Shown: piece by piece, positions 36,074-44,325 of the stretch | Position numbering within the stretch: the first letter of the stretch is position 1 | Layout of the letters: every line of letters starts with the position of its first letter | Origin: Pseudomonas sp. B20(2017) | Lineage (GTDB): Bacteria; Pseudomonadota; Gammaproteobacteria; Pseudomonadales; Pseudomonadaceae | Length of the DNA: 64,000 nt | Direction: 5' to 3' | NCBI RefSeq assembly: GCF_002113125.1 | Contig: NZ_NEJP01000014.1 | Span: forward strand, 124,001-188,000 | Position numbers and translations under genes: made by a program | The notes under the pieces: model-generated | What the model saw: only the letters and a program-made list of their open reading frames with translations | Databases searched by the model: none | Told to the model about the DNA's origin: nothing

Positions 36074-36103
36074 CCGGGCGCGGTCACCCATGACCGCGCC
36101 CGG
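36074..36103 (-). promoter_or_regulatory. Stable hairpin between the GDL proteins and the maturase gene
   Basis: A perfect 13-base stem CCGGGCGCGGTCA / TGACCGCGCCCGG with a 4-base loop lies between the two genes. On the minus strand it is followed by a weak pyrimidine stretch (TCTTCC) rather than a T-run, so it may stall or partially terminate transcription and lower maturase output relative to its substrates, or protect the upstream mRNA end. Confidence 0.6.
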
Positions 36104-36113
36104 GCCGTACCGC

Positions 36114-36692
36114 TTAGCGCGCTTCCAGTCGCGCGATTTCCGCATTCAGCTGCGCAAGGGCACTGCGCAAGGCGTCCTCGTGGGCCAGCTGTTGTTCGCC
36201 TTGCTGCACGGCGACTTTCAACTGCGCCAGATCACCGCTTTCCTTCGCCGTTTGCACGGCCACGGCGTACAGCGGCTGGACATGATGCTCGGGCGGTAGA
36301 GGCTCGACACTCGGCGCCTGATGCACGGCGACGTGCCGCACGTCTTGCCACTGGCCGCCTTCGTTGTAGCGGTAATCGACAAAACCGCTGGTCCAGTCGT
36401 TCAGAATGCCCTTGAGGTGGAAGGTCTGGGCGATCTGACTCAGCGGGCCGCTCGGGCTGCCGTCGAGGGTGAGAATGAGGTAGGTCTCGGCCGAAGGCGT
36501 CAGCCTGGCCTCGGAATAATCGCCCCAGACCCGGGCATGGAAATTCACCGGTGGCCAGGTGCTCTGAAACACGCTCGCGGTTCCGCTGACTTTTTTGCGG
36601 ACGGTATCGACCACGATATCGAGGGTCAGAACCGGTGCGCCCAGCAGTGAGTTACTGGCGATGAGGCGGGTGTGAAAAAGTCCGATCGACAT
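36114..36692 (-). CDS. DUF1842/DUF1843-like protein with C-terminal GDL segment (copy 3)
   Basis: A 192-residue protein without signal peptide. The N-terminal domain (about 1-125) begins MSIGLFHTRLIASNSLLG and matches the larger paralogue upstream (GLF, V-x-G-x-A, V-W-G-x-Y). The last 55 residues carry LYAVAVQTAKESGDLAQLK, the GDL motif, then a charged helix ending ARLEAR. It is 40 bases after the previous paralogue and precedes the maturase. Probably a substrate of the radical SAM enzyme. I know no established function for these domains. Confidence 0.75.
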   Translation of the reverse strand: MSIGLFHTRLIASNSLLGAPVLTLDIVVDTVRKKVSGTASVFQSTWPPVNFHARVWGDYSEARLTPSAETYLILTLDGSPSGPLSQIAQTFHLKGILNDWTSGFVDYRYNEGGQWQDVRHVAVHQAPSVEPLPPEHHVQPLYAVAVQTAKESGDLAQLKVAVQQGEQQLAHEDALRSALAQLNAEIARLEAR

Positions 36693-36732
36693 GATGCTGC
36701 TCCCTTGTGAAAGTTATGGTTCCAATTGCCGA

Positions 36733-37359
36733 TCAGCGACTTTGCACGCGGCTGATTTCTTTGTTGGCGTCGTCCACGGCTTTGCGCAACAGCGGCAGTT
36801 GCTCCAGCTGCTGTCTGGCCTGCGCGGACAGGCTTTTCATCTGAGCCAGATCACCGCTGGCGATGGCGCCCTGAATCGGCGCGGCATACAGCGGCAGGAC
36901 CGGCTTGTGCGGCTCGATCACCGGGCCGGGGTTGAACGGCTGAAGGACATTCGAAGGCACCTCCACCAGATGCGCCGGCACGTTGTTCAGTTCGTGCCAG
37001 CGCTGGCCGTCGAAGTACTCATAGTTGGCTACGCCTTCGCGCCAGTCAGTGCCGACCACCAGATGGATCTTGAAGTTGATGATCGAGTTGGAACCGGGGC
37101 CGCCATGGTTGCCTTGGGCGGTGATCAGGATCTTGCTGACACCGGGCTTCATCACCGTCATGTAGGTGTACTCGCCCCAGACGTCCGAGTCGACGTCGAG
37201 CGGCGGATTGGTTGCCTGAGTCACCGCGGCGTTGCCGGTGACATGCTGCTGCGGCGTTGACACCAGCAGGTTCAGCGCAAGATTCTGCGCCCCTGGCTGG
37301 CCCGTACCGATCCGGTAGCTCACCGGGAACAAGCCGACATTTTGCTGAGTTGCTGACAT
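36733..37359 (-). CDS. DUF1842/DUF1843-like protein with C-terminal GDL segment (copy 2)
   Basis: A 208-residue protein, paralogous to the next gene. Its N-terminal beta-rich domain runs through VWGEYTYMTVM and VGTDWREGVANYEYFDGQRWH. The tail contains LYAAPIQGAIASGDLAQMK (GDL motif) followed by a helical segment ending KEISRVQSR. ATG 37359 is preferred because GGAGG lies 8 bases upstream; ATG 37374 lacks a ribosome-binding site. No signal peptide or membrane segment, so modification would occur in the cytoplasm. Confidence 0.75.
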   Translation of the reverse strand: MSATQQNVGLFPVSYRIGTGQPGAQNLALNLLVSTPQQHVTGNAAVTQATNPPLDVDSDVWGEYTYMTVMKPGVSKILITAQGNHGGPGSNSIINFKIHLVVGTDWREGVANYEYFDGQRWHELNNVPAHLVEVPSNVLQPFNPGPVIEPHKPVLPLYAAPIQGAIASGDLAQMKSLSAQARQQLEQLPLLRKAVDDANKEISRVQSR

Positions 37360-37393
37360 GTTGATTGCCTCCATTGCAATGTGGGAAATGGCC

Positions 37394-37579
37394 TTAGGGT
37401 TTTTCCAGTCTGGAAACTTCTTTGGCCAGGTTTTCGTACGCGGTTTGTAGCTCCTTCGCTTCCGGCTTCGTTGAATCGCGCTGCTTCAACAAAGTCTTCA
37501 TCTGCTGCAGATCGCCGCCGGTGATCGCGCTCTGGATGGCGACGCCGTAGGGCGGGATGTTGTGATTTGAACCAGTCAT
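37394..37579 (-). CDS. 61-residue GDL-motif (DUF1843-like) peptide (copy 1)
   Basis: A 61-residue protein that consists almost entirely of the segment found at the ends of the two larger proteins: PPYGVAIQSAITGGDLQQMK, then a charged helix ending KEVSRLEKP. The small size and first position in the operon make it the best candidate for a stand-alone modified peptide. ATG 37579 follows GAGGAAA about 10 bases upstream. The downstream copy 2 starts 34 bases after its stop. Confidence 0.78.
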   Translation of the reverse strand: MTGSNHNIPPYGVAIQSAITGGDLQQMKTLLKQRDSTKPEAKELQTAYENLAKEVSRLEKP

Positions 37580-37786
37580 ATCGAGGCTTTCCTCGTGGGT
37601 GTTTGCCGCTCGACCCCTTGCGCAGAAGGGGCGCCTTTCCTGACAGGCAGGCGAACGACATCAGCCAGAATTCCGGCAACCGGGATTCACGGCGACGTGT
37701 CAGCCTGATCCACCGGGATCTGATCAATCCAAAAATTGGGTTCGCGCAGGGGCGACGCCGCGGCGCCGGCTCACGCGCAAGCGTCG

Positions 37787-37876
37787 TCAGCCAAAACCGT
37801 CGGGCTTGGCCTTGGGCGTCAATGAAGGGGGTTGCCGCTGGGGCAAACGGGGGAATCTCGCCTGTACGTTGGTCAT
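37787..37876 (-). CDS. Possible 29-residue peptide upstream of the GDL operon
   Basis: An ORF of 29 codons starting MTNVQARFPRL and ending KPDGFG, proline- and basic-rich. AAGGA lies 7 bases before the ATG, a better site than many annotated genes here have. It precedes the 61-residue GDL peptide by 207 bases on the same strand. It could be a leader peptide, a small unmodified partner or chance. No homology is known to me. Confidence 0.35.
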   Translation of the reverse strand: MTNVQARFPRLPQRQPPSLTPKAKPDGFG

Positions 37877-38277
37877 CTTTCTATCCTTGAGAGAAAGCAA
37901 CGAAACACAGGGAATGGTTGTTCACTCATCAAGAGTGCAGAAACCCGAAAGCACAAAACCATCCCTGATTTATCTTCCAGTGCTGCTGGTGGCAGGCGAC
38001 AGACGAGCTGCTTGCCACATGGCCAGCATTTCGCCAGCCACGCAACCCTAGATCTGATTTTGCCAAACTGCCAGAAAAAGCGCCGAACGGTCATGTCTGA
38101 CCCATGCAGGGATTTTGGCGCACGCTCGGTCGTCCTTCAGGCAGCGTTTTTAACCGATTGAATCAAGATCGCCATGGGCGCCGAAGAGCGTTCGAAAATG
38201 AAAAATGTACGCCGATGTACATTGTGTGTACGCCAAGTGTAAAGTCCGGTCAAAGTCTCAAAGACAGGTGCATTGCA
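37877..38277. promoter_or_regulatory. Intergenic region with divergent promoters and TGTAC repeats
   Basis: About 400 bases between the GDL operon and the tetR gene. Three TGTAC units at 38206-38210, 38216-38220 (as TGTACA) and 38227-38231 lie 10 and 11 bases apart, just before tetR, on nearly the same DNA face; they are a likely operator. The rest holds no convincing ORF; a 73-codon minus frame starting at 38094 has no ribosome-binding site. Confidence 0.6.
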
Positions 38278-38985
38278 ATGACGCAGGCAGGACGGACAAA
38301 AAACAAGGCTCAGGATTCAGGATGGCGTGGCTCCGTGGACGTCTGGCTGGACGCCGCGTATGAGGCTTTGAAGGAATCCGGGGTTGATGCGGTCAGGGTG
38401 ATGCCGCTGGCCAAGCGCCTGAACCTGTCGCGCACCAGCTTCTACTGGTTCTACGAAGATCGGGAGCAACTGCTCGCGGCGCTGCTGACGCGCTGGCGGG
38501 ACAAGAACACCGGTGGTCTGGTGGGGCAGTGCGAGCGGTATGCCGAAAGCGTGTCCGAGGCGATCCTCAATGTTTTCGAATGCTGGCTGAACCCGGAGTT
38601 ATTCGATTCGCAGTTTGAATTCGCGGTGCGCAGTTGGGCGTTGCAATCGGCTGAAGTCGCCGGGCAAATTGCGCTGGCTGACGATGCGCGGATCAATGCG
38701 CTCGCCTCTATGTTTCGCCGTTTCGGTTACGAGCCGGGGGCGGCCGACGCCCGGGCCCGGACGATCTATCTCACGCAGATCGGCTACATCTCGATGAAAA
38801 CCACCGAGGATGTGATCGTGCGGTTCCGGCGCATTCCGCAGTACGTCACGGTGTTTACCGGCAAGTCTCCCAAGCGGCGCGAGCTGGACCGGTTTTTCGG
38901 CCAGTTCGGTTATGCCGAGACGGAGCCGGGGGTGTTTGTTCCATTGACGGAAACCTTCGAAGGGGCGCTGCCCGATGACCAATAG
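38278..38985 (+). CDS. TetR-family regulator of the betaine/N-methylproline genes
   Basis: A 235-residue TetR/AcrR regulator with the N-terminal helix-turn-helix about residues 20-65 (AAYEALKESGVDAVRVMPLAKRLNLSRTSFYWFYEDREQLL, split over three helices) and a C-terminal ligand-binding domain. ATG 38278 is used; the open frame to 38104 crosses the operator region. It overlaps the next gene by 11 bases. TGTACA motifs before it and in the divergent promoter at 41893-41930 suggest that it represses both, with a betaine or N-methylproline ligand as inducer. The ligand is inferred. Confidence 0.85.
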   Translation: MTQAGRTKNKAQDSGWRGSVDVWLDAAYEALKESGVDAVRVMPLAKRLNLSRTSFYWFYEDREQLLAALLTRWRDKNTGGLVGQCERYAESVSEAILNVFECWLNPELFDSQFEFAVRSWALQSAEVAGQIALADDARINALASMFRRFGYEPGAADARARTIYLTQIGYISMKTTEDVIVRFRRIPQYVTVFTGKSPKRRELDRFFGQFGYAETEPGVFVPLTETFEGALPDDQ

Positions 38986-39751
38986 AACGCTGGGAATAAT
39001 CGGCGGCACGGGCTGGCTGGGAAAGGCGATTGCCGAGTCGTTGCTGGACCTGGGCTTCATCAGGCCGAGTGATCTGCTGATCTCGAACCGCTCGGGTTGT
39101 GCTGATGTTGCCCCAGGAGTGCGTGTGTTGAGTGACAACCAGTCGCTGGTCGAAAGCAGCGATATCGTCGTGCTCTCGGTCCGGCCCGAGCAGTTCCGTG
39201 AATTACAGATTGATGCCCGAGGCAAAGTGCTGGTTTCCCTTATGGCCGGAATTTCAGCGTCCACTCTGAGTGCCGCGACAGGCGCGCTCGTAGTCGTGCG
39301 GGCCATGCCGAACGCGGCGGTAGACATCCGCCAATCCTATACGCCGTGGTTCGTGGCCGGCAGCCTGAGCGGTGAAGAGCGCGACTGGCTGCAGCGATTG
39401 TTCGAGTGCGTGGGCACCGCGGATGAGGTGCCCGATGAAGACTGCATCGATTATCTGAGCGCGTTGTCCGGCACCGGGCCGGCGTTTCCGGCGCTGCTTT
39501 GCGCTGCGCTCGCCAGTCAGGCCGAAGCGGCCGGCATTTCCGCACGGATTGCGCAGCGGGCGGCACGGGCGGTGGTGGTGGGCGGCGGTCAGCTGCTGGC
39601 CGGGCGGGAACCGAAAGCCCTGCTGGATGCGTTGATGGAATATCGCGGAGTCACGGCGGCAGCGTTGCAGTCGATGACCGAACAAAATATCGAGGAGATC
39701 GTGGGTCGGGCCGTACAGGCCGGCGCCCAGGTTGCCCGGCGCGGCCTGTAG
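38975..39751 (+). CDS. Pyrroline-5-carboxylate reductase family protein
   Basis: A 258-residue ProC-family protein with the N-terminal NAD(P)-binding motif GIIGGTGWLGKAIAESL, the mid-domain VVRAMPNAA (the family has RAMPNTP) and the conserved C-terminal SALSGTGPAFPALL and YRGVTAAALQSM. Its start overlaps the tetR end by 11 bases, so the two are coupled. It lacks part of the usual family consensus, so a reaction other than proline synthesis, such as reduction of a methylated or modified pyrroline, is possible. Confidence 0.87.
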   Translation: MTNRTLGIIGGTGWLGKAIAESLLDLGFIRPSDLLISNRSGCADVAPGVRVLSDNQSLVESSDIVVLSVRPEQFRELQIDARGKVLVSLMAGISASTLSAATGALVVVRAMPNAAVDIRQSYTPWFVAGSLSGEERDWLQRLFECVGTADEVPDEDCIDYLSALSGTGPAFPALLCAALASQAEAAGISARIAQRAARAVVVGGGQLLAGREPKALLDALMEYRGVTAAALQSMTEQNIEEIVGRAVQAGAQVARRGL

Positions 39752-39768
39752 TTGGCAGCTAAAACGAC

Positions 39769-39795
39769 TTCCCTCCCGAAACAGGAGGGAATTTT
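39769..39795. terminator. Rho-independent terminator between convergent genes
   Basis: TTCCCTCC-cgaaaca-GGAGGGAA followed by TTTT, between the ProC-family gene and the convergent demethylase gene. The T-run is short, so efficiency may be moderate. Confidence 0.7.
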
Positions 39796-39799
39796 ACAC

Positions 39800-41836
39800 T
39801 CAGAGGTCTTTCACCAGTCGCAACGCATCGTAAATGGCCGCATGGGTGTTGCGTGCGGCCACGGCGTCACCAATCCTGAACAGCTGAAAGCGCCCTTGCG
39901 GGTGGGTGACAATGTCCTGCGCCTTGCCGGCAATCAGGTTGTGTTGTTCCACCGCGCCGCCATTGCTCGAATACGCGCGCAGGTCGAAATACAGGTCATC
40001 CAGCGGGATCGTGCCGTGATTGACCACCACCTGATCCACCACCCGTTGCTTGTGCACCTTGCCGTAATCACTGCCGAGCGTTGCAACCAGTCGCCCGTCG
40101 CGGCGCTCGACCGAGTCGACGCGATAGGTGACGGTAAAGGTGACATCCAGATCTTGCAGGCTGCGCATGTACGGCACCAGATTCATCGCCATGACTTCCG
40201 GAGCAAAACTGCGATCGGGGGTGACAATTTCAACACTCGCACCGCTGGCGGCGACGACCTCCGCAGCCTGTAGCGCGGCGTGGTCGCCGGCATCGTCATA
40301 GATCAACACATGCCGGCCCGGTTTGATGTCGCCGGAAATGATGTCCCAGGTCGAAACCACCAGTTCGTTGCCTGCATTGAGTACGTCCGTGTGGGGCAGG
40401 CCGCCGGTGGCGACAATCACCACGTCCGGTTCGTGCTTCAGCACCGTGTCGGCTTCGGCCCAAGTGTTGAAGTGAAACTTCACGCCCAGACGTTCGCACT
40501 GCGCCATGCGCCAGTCGATGATGCTGATCATCTCCCGCCGACGCTCGCTGAGGGCGGTCAGACGAATCTGCCCGCCGGGGCGATCCGCCGCTTCCAGCAC
40601 CGTCACGTCATGACCGCGTTCGCCCGCTACTCGTGCTGCCTCAAGTCCCGCAGGACCGGTGCCGATCACCAGCACTTTGCGTTGGCGCGCCGCTTTGGGA
40701 ATTTCATGGGGCATGGTGGTTTCCCGGCCGGTCGCCGGGTTGTGGATGCAGTAGGCGGCGCCGCCCTGGTAGATGCGGTCCAGACAATAGTTGGCGCCGA
40801 CGCAGGGGCGGATGTCTTCCTCACGTTTTTCGATGATCTTGCGCACGATATGCGGGTCGGTCATGTGCGCCCGGGTCATGCCGACCATGTCGACCTTGCC
40901 TGAGGCGATGGCATGGCGAGCGGTGGCGACGTCAGGGATTTTGGCCGCATGGAAGGTCGGAAAACCGGTGGCTGCACGGATTTCACCGGCGAAATCCAGA
41001 TGCGGCGAATTGCGCATGCCCTGGATCGGAATGACATCGGTCAGCCCCGCATCGGTGTCGATGTGGCCGCGTACGACATTGAGGAAATCCACCAGCCCGC
41101 TGTCTTTCAACAGGTGGGAAATCTGCATGCCTTCGCTGGCATCGAAGCCACCGGGCAAGCCTTCATCGCCGGTGTAGCGCACGCCCAGCAGGAAGTCCTC
41201 GCCGACCCGCTGGCGAATCCCGCGCAGGATGTCGAAGGTGAAGCGCATGCGGTTTTCCAGCGAACCGCCATAGGGCCCGTCGAGTTCGTTGGTCAACGGT
41301 GACCAGAACTGGTCCATCAAGTGCCCGTAGGCCTGCAACTCCAGACCGTCCATGCCGGCGGCGTGCATTCGCTCGGCGGCGTCCACATAGTCCTTGATGA
41401 TGCGCTGGATATCCCAGTCTTCCATTTTCTTCGGGAACGAGCGGTGCGCCGCTTCGCGATGGTGTGAAGGCGACACCACGGGCAGCCAGTCGGCCTTGTC
41501 CCATCGGGTGCGGCGACCCAGATGCGTCAACTGGATCATCACCGCCGCGCCATGCTCGTGGCATTCGTCGGTCAGGTCCTTGAGCCATTTCACTACCTCA
41601 TCCTGGTAGGCGAGCACGTTGTTGAACACCGGCGGGCTGTCTCGGGAAACCGCAGCGGAACCGGCCGTCATGGTCAGCGCGACGCCGGCTTTGGCGCGTT
41701 CGACGTGGTAGGCGCGATACAAATCCTTGGGCATGCCGTCAACCGGGTAGGCCGGTTCGTGAGCGGTGGTAATGATCCGGTTTCTGAGCGTCAGGTTCTT
41801 GATTTTGTAAGGCTGCAATAGGGGATCGCTGGACAT
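39800..41836 (-). CDS. StcD/DgcA-type N-methyl amino acid demethylase (NADH:flavin oxidoreductase)
   Basis: A 678-residue flavoprotein of the old-yellow-enzyme plus NAD(P)-binding class, like 2,4-dienoyl-CoA reductase. The N-terminal TIM barrel (about 1-360) has RNRIITTAHEPAY and the LTHLGRR substrate region. Cysteines in PCVGANYC and GGAAYCIHNP bind a 4Fe-4S cluster. The C-terminal half has the FAD motif VIGTGPAGLEAARVAGERG. Family members oxidatively remove N-methyl groups from dimethylglycine, N-methylproline or stachydrine. The neighbourhood of a betaine-binding protein and ProC-like reductase favours N-methylproline or proline betaine. ATG 41836 has GGAG 9 bases upstream. Confidence 0.85.
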   Translation of the reverse strand: MSSDPLLQPYKIKNLTLRNRIITTAHEPAYPVDGMPKDLYRAYHVERAKAGVALTMTAGSAAVSRDSPPVFNNVLAYQDEVVKWLKDLTDECHEHGAAVMIQLTHLGRRTRWDKADWLPVVSPSHHREAAHRSFPKKMEDWDIQRIIKDYVDAAERMHAAGMDGLELQAYGHLMDQFWSPLTNELDGPYGGSLENRMRFTFDILRGIRQRVGEDFLLGVRYTGDEGLPGGFDASEGMQISHLLKDSGLVDFLNVVRGHIDTDAGLTDVIPIQGMRNSPHLDFAGEIRAATGFPTFHAAKIPDVATARHAIASGKVDMVGMTRAHMTDPHIVRKIIEKREEDIRPCVGANYCLDRIYQGGAAYCIHNPATGRETTMPHEIPKAARQRKVLVIGTGPAGLEAARVAGERGHDVTVLEAADRPGGQIRLTALSERRREMISIIDWRMAQCERLGVKFHFNTWAEADTVLKHEPDVVIVATGGLPHTDVLNAGNELVVSTWDIISGDIKPGRHVLIYDDAGDHAALQAAEVVAASGASVEIVTPDRSFAPEVMAMNLVPYMRSLQDLDVTFTVTYRVDSVERRDGRLVATLGSDYGKVHKQRVVDQVVVNHGTIPLDDLYFDLRAYSSNGGAVEQHNLIAGKAQDIVTHPQGRFQLFRIGDAVAARNTHAAIYDALRLVKDL

Positions 41837-41892
41837 GGTGGTGCGCTCCGGGGTGGGCTTCATCAGGCTCGGCGACTTGAAATTAGGTCAAC

Positions 41893-41930
41893 TGTACAGT
41901 CGTGTCAATCATCGCTGACACAGGTGTACA
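41893..41930. promoter_or_regulatory. Symmetrical TGTACA operator between divergent betaine genes
   Basis: TGTACA-N4-TGTCA-N8-TGACA-N4-TGTACA is a perfectly symmetric arrangement with its centre between 41911 and 41912. The outer TGTACA boxes are 32 bases apart, about three helical turns. It lies between the demethylase gene and the divergent betaine-binding protein gene and shares the TGTAC box with the tetR promoter, so it is a likely TetR operator controlling both directions. Confidence 0.7.
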
Positions 41931-42042
41931 TTTTTCTTGCGCGGTGCTTCGGCCAGGCATAGGATTGCGCCAGACGCCTCAACCGCAAGGCCGTCCAGAT
42001 TGAGACATACCTGCCGATCCCACCTTCACAGGAAGACGCTTG

Positions 42043-42939
42043 ATGAACGCTCATTCGCCTTATCGAAATACGCTTTACGCCCTGATTCTGGCCACGTTCG
42101 CTGCACAGGCCCAAGCCGCCGAACCTGCACCCGTGCGCATTGGCTGGGTCAACTGGTCGGACACCGAAATCACCGTCAAACTCGCCAGCGCCGCACTGCA
42201 GGATCACCTCAAACAACCGGTGAAACTGGTGATGGCCGATATCGGCATCCAGTTCCAGGCTCTGGCCAACGGCAATATCGACCTGATCCCGATGGTCTGG
42301 CTGCCGAGTACGCACAAGGCGTTCTACGACAAATACAAGGATCGGCTCGAAGACCTCGGCGTGCTGTATGAAGGGCGGATCGGCATGGCCGTCCCGACAT
42401 CGGTGCCGATCAGTGAAGTGGCCAGTGTCGAGGACCTGAACAAGCCGCAAGTGAAGGAAAAACTCGAAGGCAAGATCCTCACCTCGGAGGTGGGCAACGG
42501 TCAGTACAAACTCACGGTCAAGGCGATCGAGGAATACAAACTTGACGGCTACAAACTGGTGGCCTCTTCGGAAAGCGGCATGCTCAATGAGCTGGATCGC
42601 AACCTGAAACGGGACAAGTGGTCACTGGTCAATGCCTGGAGCCCGCACTGGATGTTCTCCAAATGGTCGCTGCGCTATCTGGATGATCCGAAGCAGATTT
42701 TCGGTGGCGCCGAGCAGATCCATGCGATGGCGCGCAAGGGATTCAGTGCCGAGTATCCGCAGGTGGCGTACTTCTTCGCCCACTACTCGATCCCGCAGGC
42801 AGATCTGGAAGCCTTGATGATGCAGGCGCGCCAGACTTCATCGGATCAGGCGGTCGCGGCGTATTACGCGGCCAACAAATCGCGGTTCGAGGCGATGTTC
42901 GAACCGGGTACGCAAACCGCGAGCAGTCGACAGCCCTGA
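42043..42939 (+). CDS. Betaine-type ABC transporter substrate-binding protein
   Basis: A 298-residue periplasmic binding protein of the OpuAC/ProX group, with a signal peptide ending near AAQAQA and the characteristic opening VRIGWVNWSDTEITVKLASAAL. The ligand is probably a quaternary or N-methylated amino acid such as proline betaine or glycine betaine. It stands alone with no permease or ATPase next to it, so it must use a partner transporter encoded elsewhere. ATG 42043 follows AGGAAG; a TTG just before it is not used. Confidence 0.85.
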   Translation: MNAHSPYRNTLYALILATFAAQAQAAEPAPVRIGWVNWSDTEITVKLASAALQDHLKQPVKLVMADIGIQFQALANGNIDLIPMVWLPSTHKAFYDKYKDRLEDLGVLYEGRIGMAVPTSVPISEVASVEDLNKPQVKEKLEGKILTSEVGNGQYKLTVKAIEEYKLDGYKLVASSESGMLNELDRNLKRDKWSLVNAWSPHWMFSKWSLRYLDDPKQIFGGAEQIHAMARKGFSAEYPQVAYFFAHYSIPQADLEALMMQARQTSSDQAVAAYYAANKSRFEAMFEPGTQTASSRQP

Positions 42940-42945
42940 TCACGG

Positions 42946-42977
42946 CGCCGGGGTTCCAATCAGCGTCAGCCCCGGCG
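42946..42977. repeat. GC-rich inverted repeat after the betaine-binding gene
   Basis: CGCCGGGG at 42946-42953 and CCCCGGCG at 42970-42977 flank a 16-base loop, beginning 6 bases after the stop codon. No T-run follows. It may protect the mRNA end or partly stop transcription. Confidence 0.45.
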
Positions 42978-43048
42978 GTGTCCATTGCCGCGAGGAGCAA
43001 AGTGCGGTCATCATGCGCGGGTTGCACAGCACAGCCCCCGAGGTCGAC

Positions 43049-43387
43049 ATGTCCTTAACCTTGCTCCTTCGTTGCAGTGATCTGGCCAGTACCCGAGACC
43101 ATTACCGTGATGTCCTCGGATTCAGCGTGACGGACTCCTTCGAAACCACCGTCACCGTCGAGTTCGAGGGCAGTCGCCTGATCTTCACTGAACAGGATCT
43201 CTGGAGGCAGCCGGTTTCCTGCTCCGGTACCTTCTACTTTTTGGTCAGCGATATCGAAGGCTATTACGCATCGATCAAGGGGCAGGCGGACATCGCCTGG
43301 CCGTTGCAGGACATGCCGTACGGCTCAAGAGACTTTGGCGTGCGTGACTGCAACGGCTACCATCTCGCTTTCTCACAGATTGCCTGA
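43049..43387 (+). CDS. VOC-family (glyoxalase/dioxygenase fold) protein
   Basis: A 112-residue single VOC module (MSLTLLLRCSDLASTRDHYRDVLGFSV, and GVRDCNGYHLAFSQ at the end). The fold is used by glyoxalases, antibiotic-binding proteins and ring-cleaving dioxygenases. Metal ligands are not all apparent, so a ligand-binding role is possible. ATG 43049 has GAGGT just upstream. The following LysR gene starts 24 bases after its stop, so the two may be cotranscribed. Confidence 0.82.
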   Translation: MSLTLLLRCSDLASTRDHYRDVLGFSVTDSFETTVTVEFEGSRLIFTEQDLWRQPVSCSGTFYFLVSDIEGYYASIKGQADIAWPLQDMPYGSRDFGVRDCNGYHLAFSQIA

Positions 43388-43411
43388 GCCACGGACGGAC
43401 CCTTATCCCGT

Positions 43412-44323
43412 ATGAGCCTCAACCCGTTTCCCTTGCCCGAAGACCTCAAGGTTTTCCTCACCGTCATCCGCAAGAACAGCTTTGCCAGTGCCGCCGATGA
43501 GCTGGGTTTTTCACCGGCCTACGTCAGCAAACGCATCTCCGTGCTGGAAACCACGCTGGCGACCAAGCTGTTGCACCGCACCACCCGGCGTATCGCGTTG
43601 ACCGACGATGGCGAGCGGGTGCGGATCTGGGCGGAAAAACTGCTGGGGGATTTCGATCAGTTTCTTGGCGAGATTTCCCAGGCACGGCACCAGCCGGCGG
43701 GCTCGCTGCACATCTGCAGCAGCTTCGGTTTCGGTCGTAATCATGTGGCGCCGGCGATCTGCGAACTGTCCCGGGAATGCCCCAAACTCGACATTCGTCT
43801 GGACGTCTTCGACCGCGTGGTGGATCTGGTGGGCGAGGGCTTCGATCTGGAAATTCTGGTCGGGGACGACGTGCCGGGTCAGCACATCGCCCGCAAACTG
43901 GTCAGCAACCGGCGCGTGCTGTGCGCCACGCCGGAGTATCTGGAACGCCGGGGCACGCCGCAGTCGCTTGAAGACCTCAAAAACCATGATTGTCTGGTGC
44001 TAAAGGAACGCAACAATGCCTTCGGTATCTGGAACCTGACCAAGGACGGGCAGGAAGAATCGGTGCGAGTCAGCGGCCCGCTGTCCTCCAACAGCGGCGA
44101 GATTGTGCTGGAGTGGGCCTTGAGCGGCGGCGGGATTCTGCTGCGCTCGATGTGGGACGTCAAACCGATGCTCGAGCAAGGGCGGCTGGTGCAGGTGCTG
44201 GAGGAGTACACCCAAAGCGCCAACGTCTGGGCGGTCTATCCGGTGCGGCTCAGTGAGTCGGCGAAACTGCGGGTGTGCGTGGAATTTCTGGAAGAGTACT
44301 TCCGCGATTTGTCTGTGGAGTGA
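43412..44323 (+). CDS. LysR-family transcriptional regulator (DmlR-like)
   Basis: A 303-residue LysR regulator with the N-terminal helix-turn-helix (FAS-AADELGFSPAYVSKRISVLETTLATKLLHR) and an effector domain typical of DmlR-like regulators. It lies convergent with the leuD/leuC paralogues, separated from them by a bidirectional terminator. Its target could be those genes. Effector unknown. Confidence 0.88.
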   Translation: MSLNPFPLPEDLKVFLTVIRKNSFASAADELGFSPAYVSKRISVLETTLATKLLHRTTRRIALTDDGERVRIWAEKLLGDFDQFLGEISQARHQPAGSLHICSSFGFGRNHVAPAICELSRECPKLDIRLDVFDRVVDLVGEGFDLEILVGDDVPGQHIARKLVSNRRVLCATPEYLERRGTPQSLEDLKNHDCLVLKERNNAFGIWNLTKDGQEESVRVSGPLSSNSGEIVLEWALSGGGILLRSMWDVKPMLEQGRLVQVLEEYTQSANVWAVYPVRLSESAKLRVCVEFLEEYFRDLSVE

Positions 44324-44325
44324 AA

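Noticed and set aside
37873..38094. 73-codon minus-strand ORF before the GDL operon
   Set aside because: It lacks a ribosome-binding site and has no recognisable motif; the 29-codon ORF at 37787-37876 has the better start.
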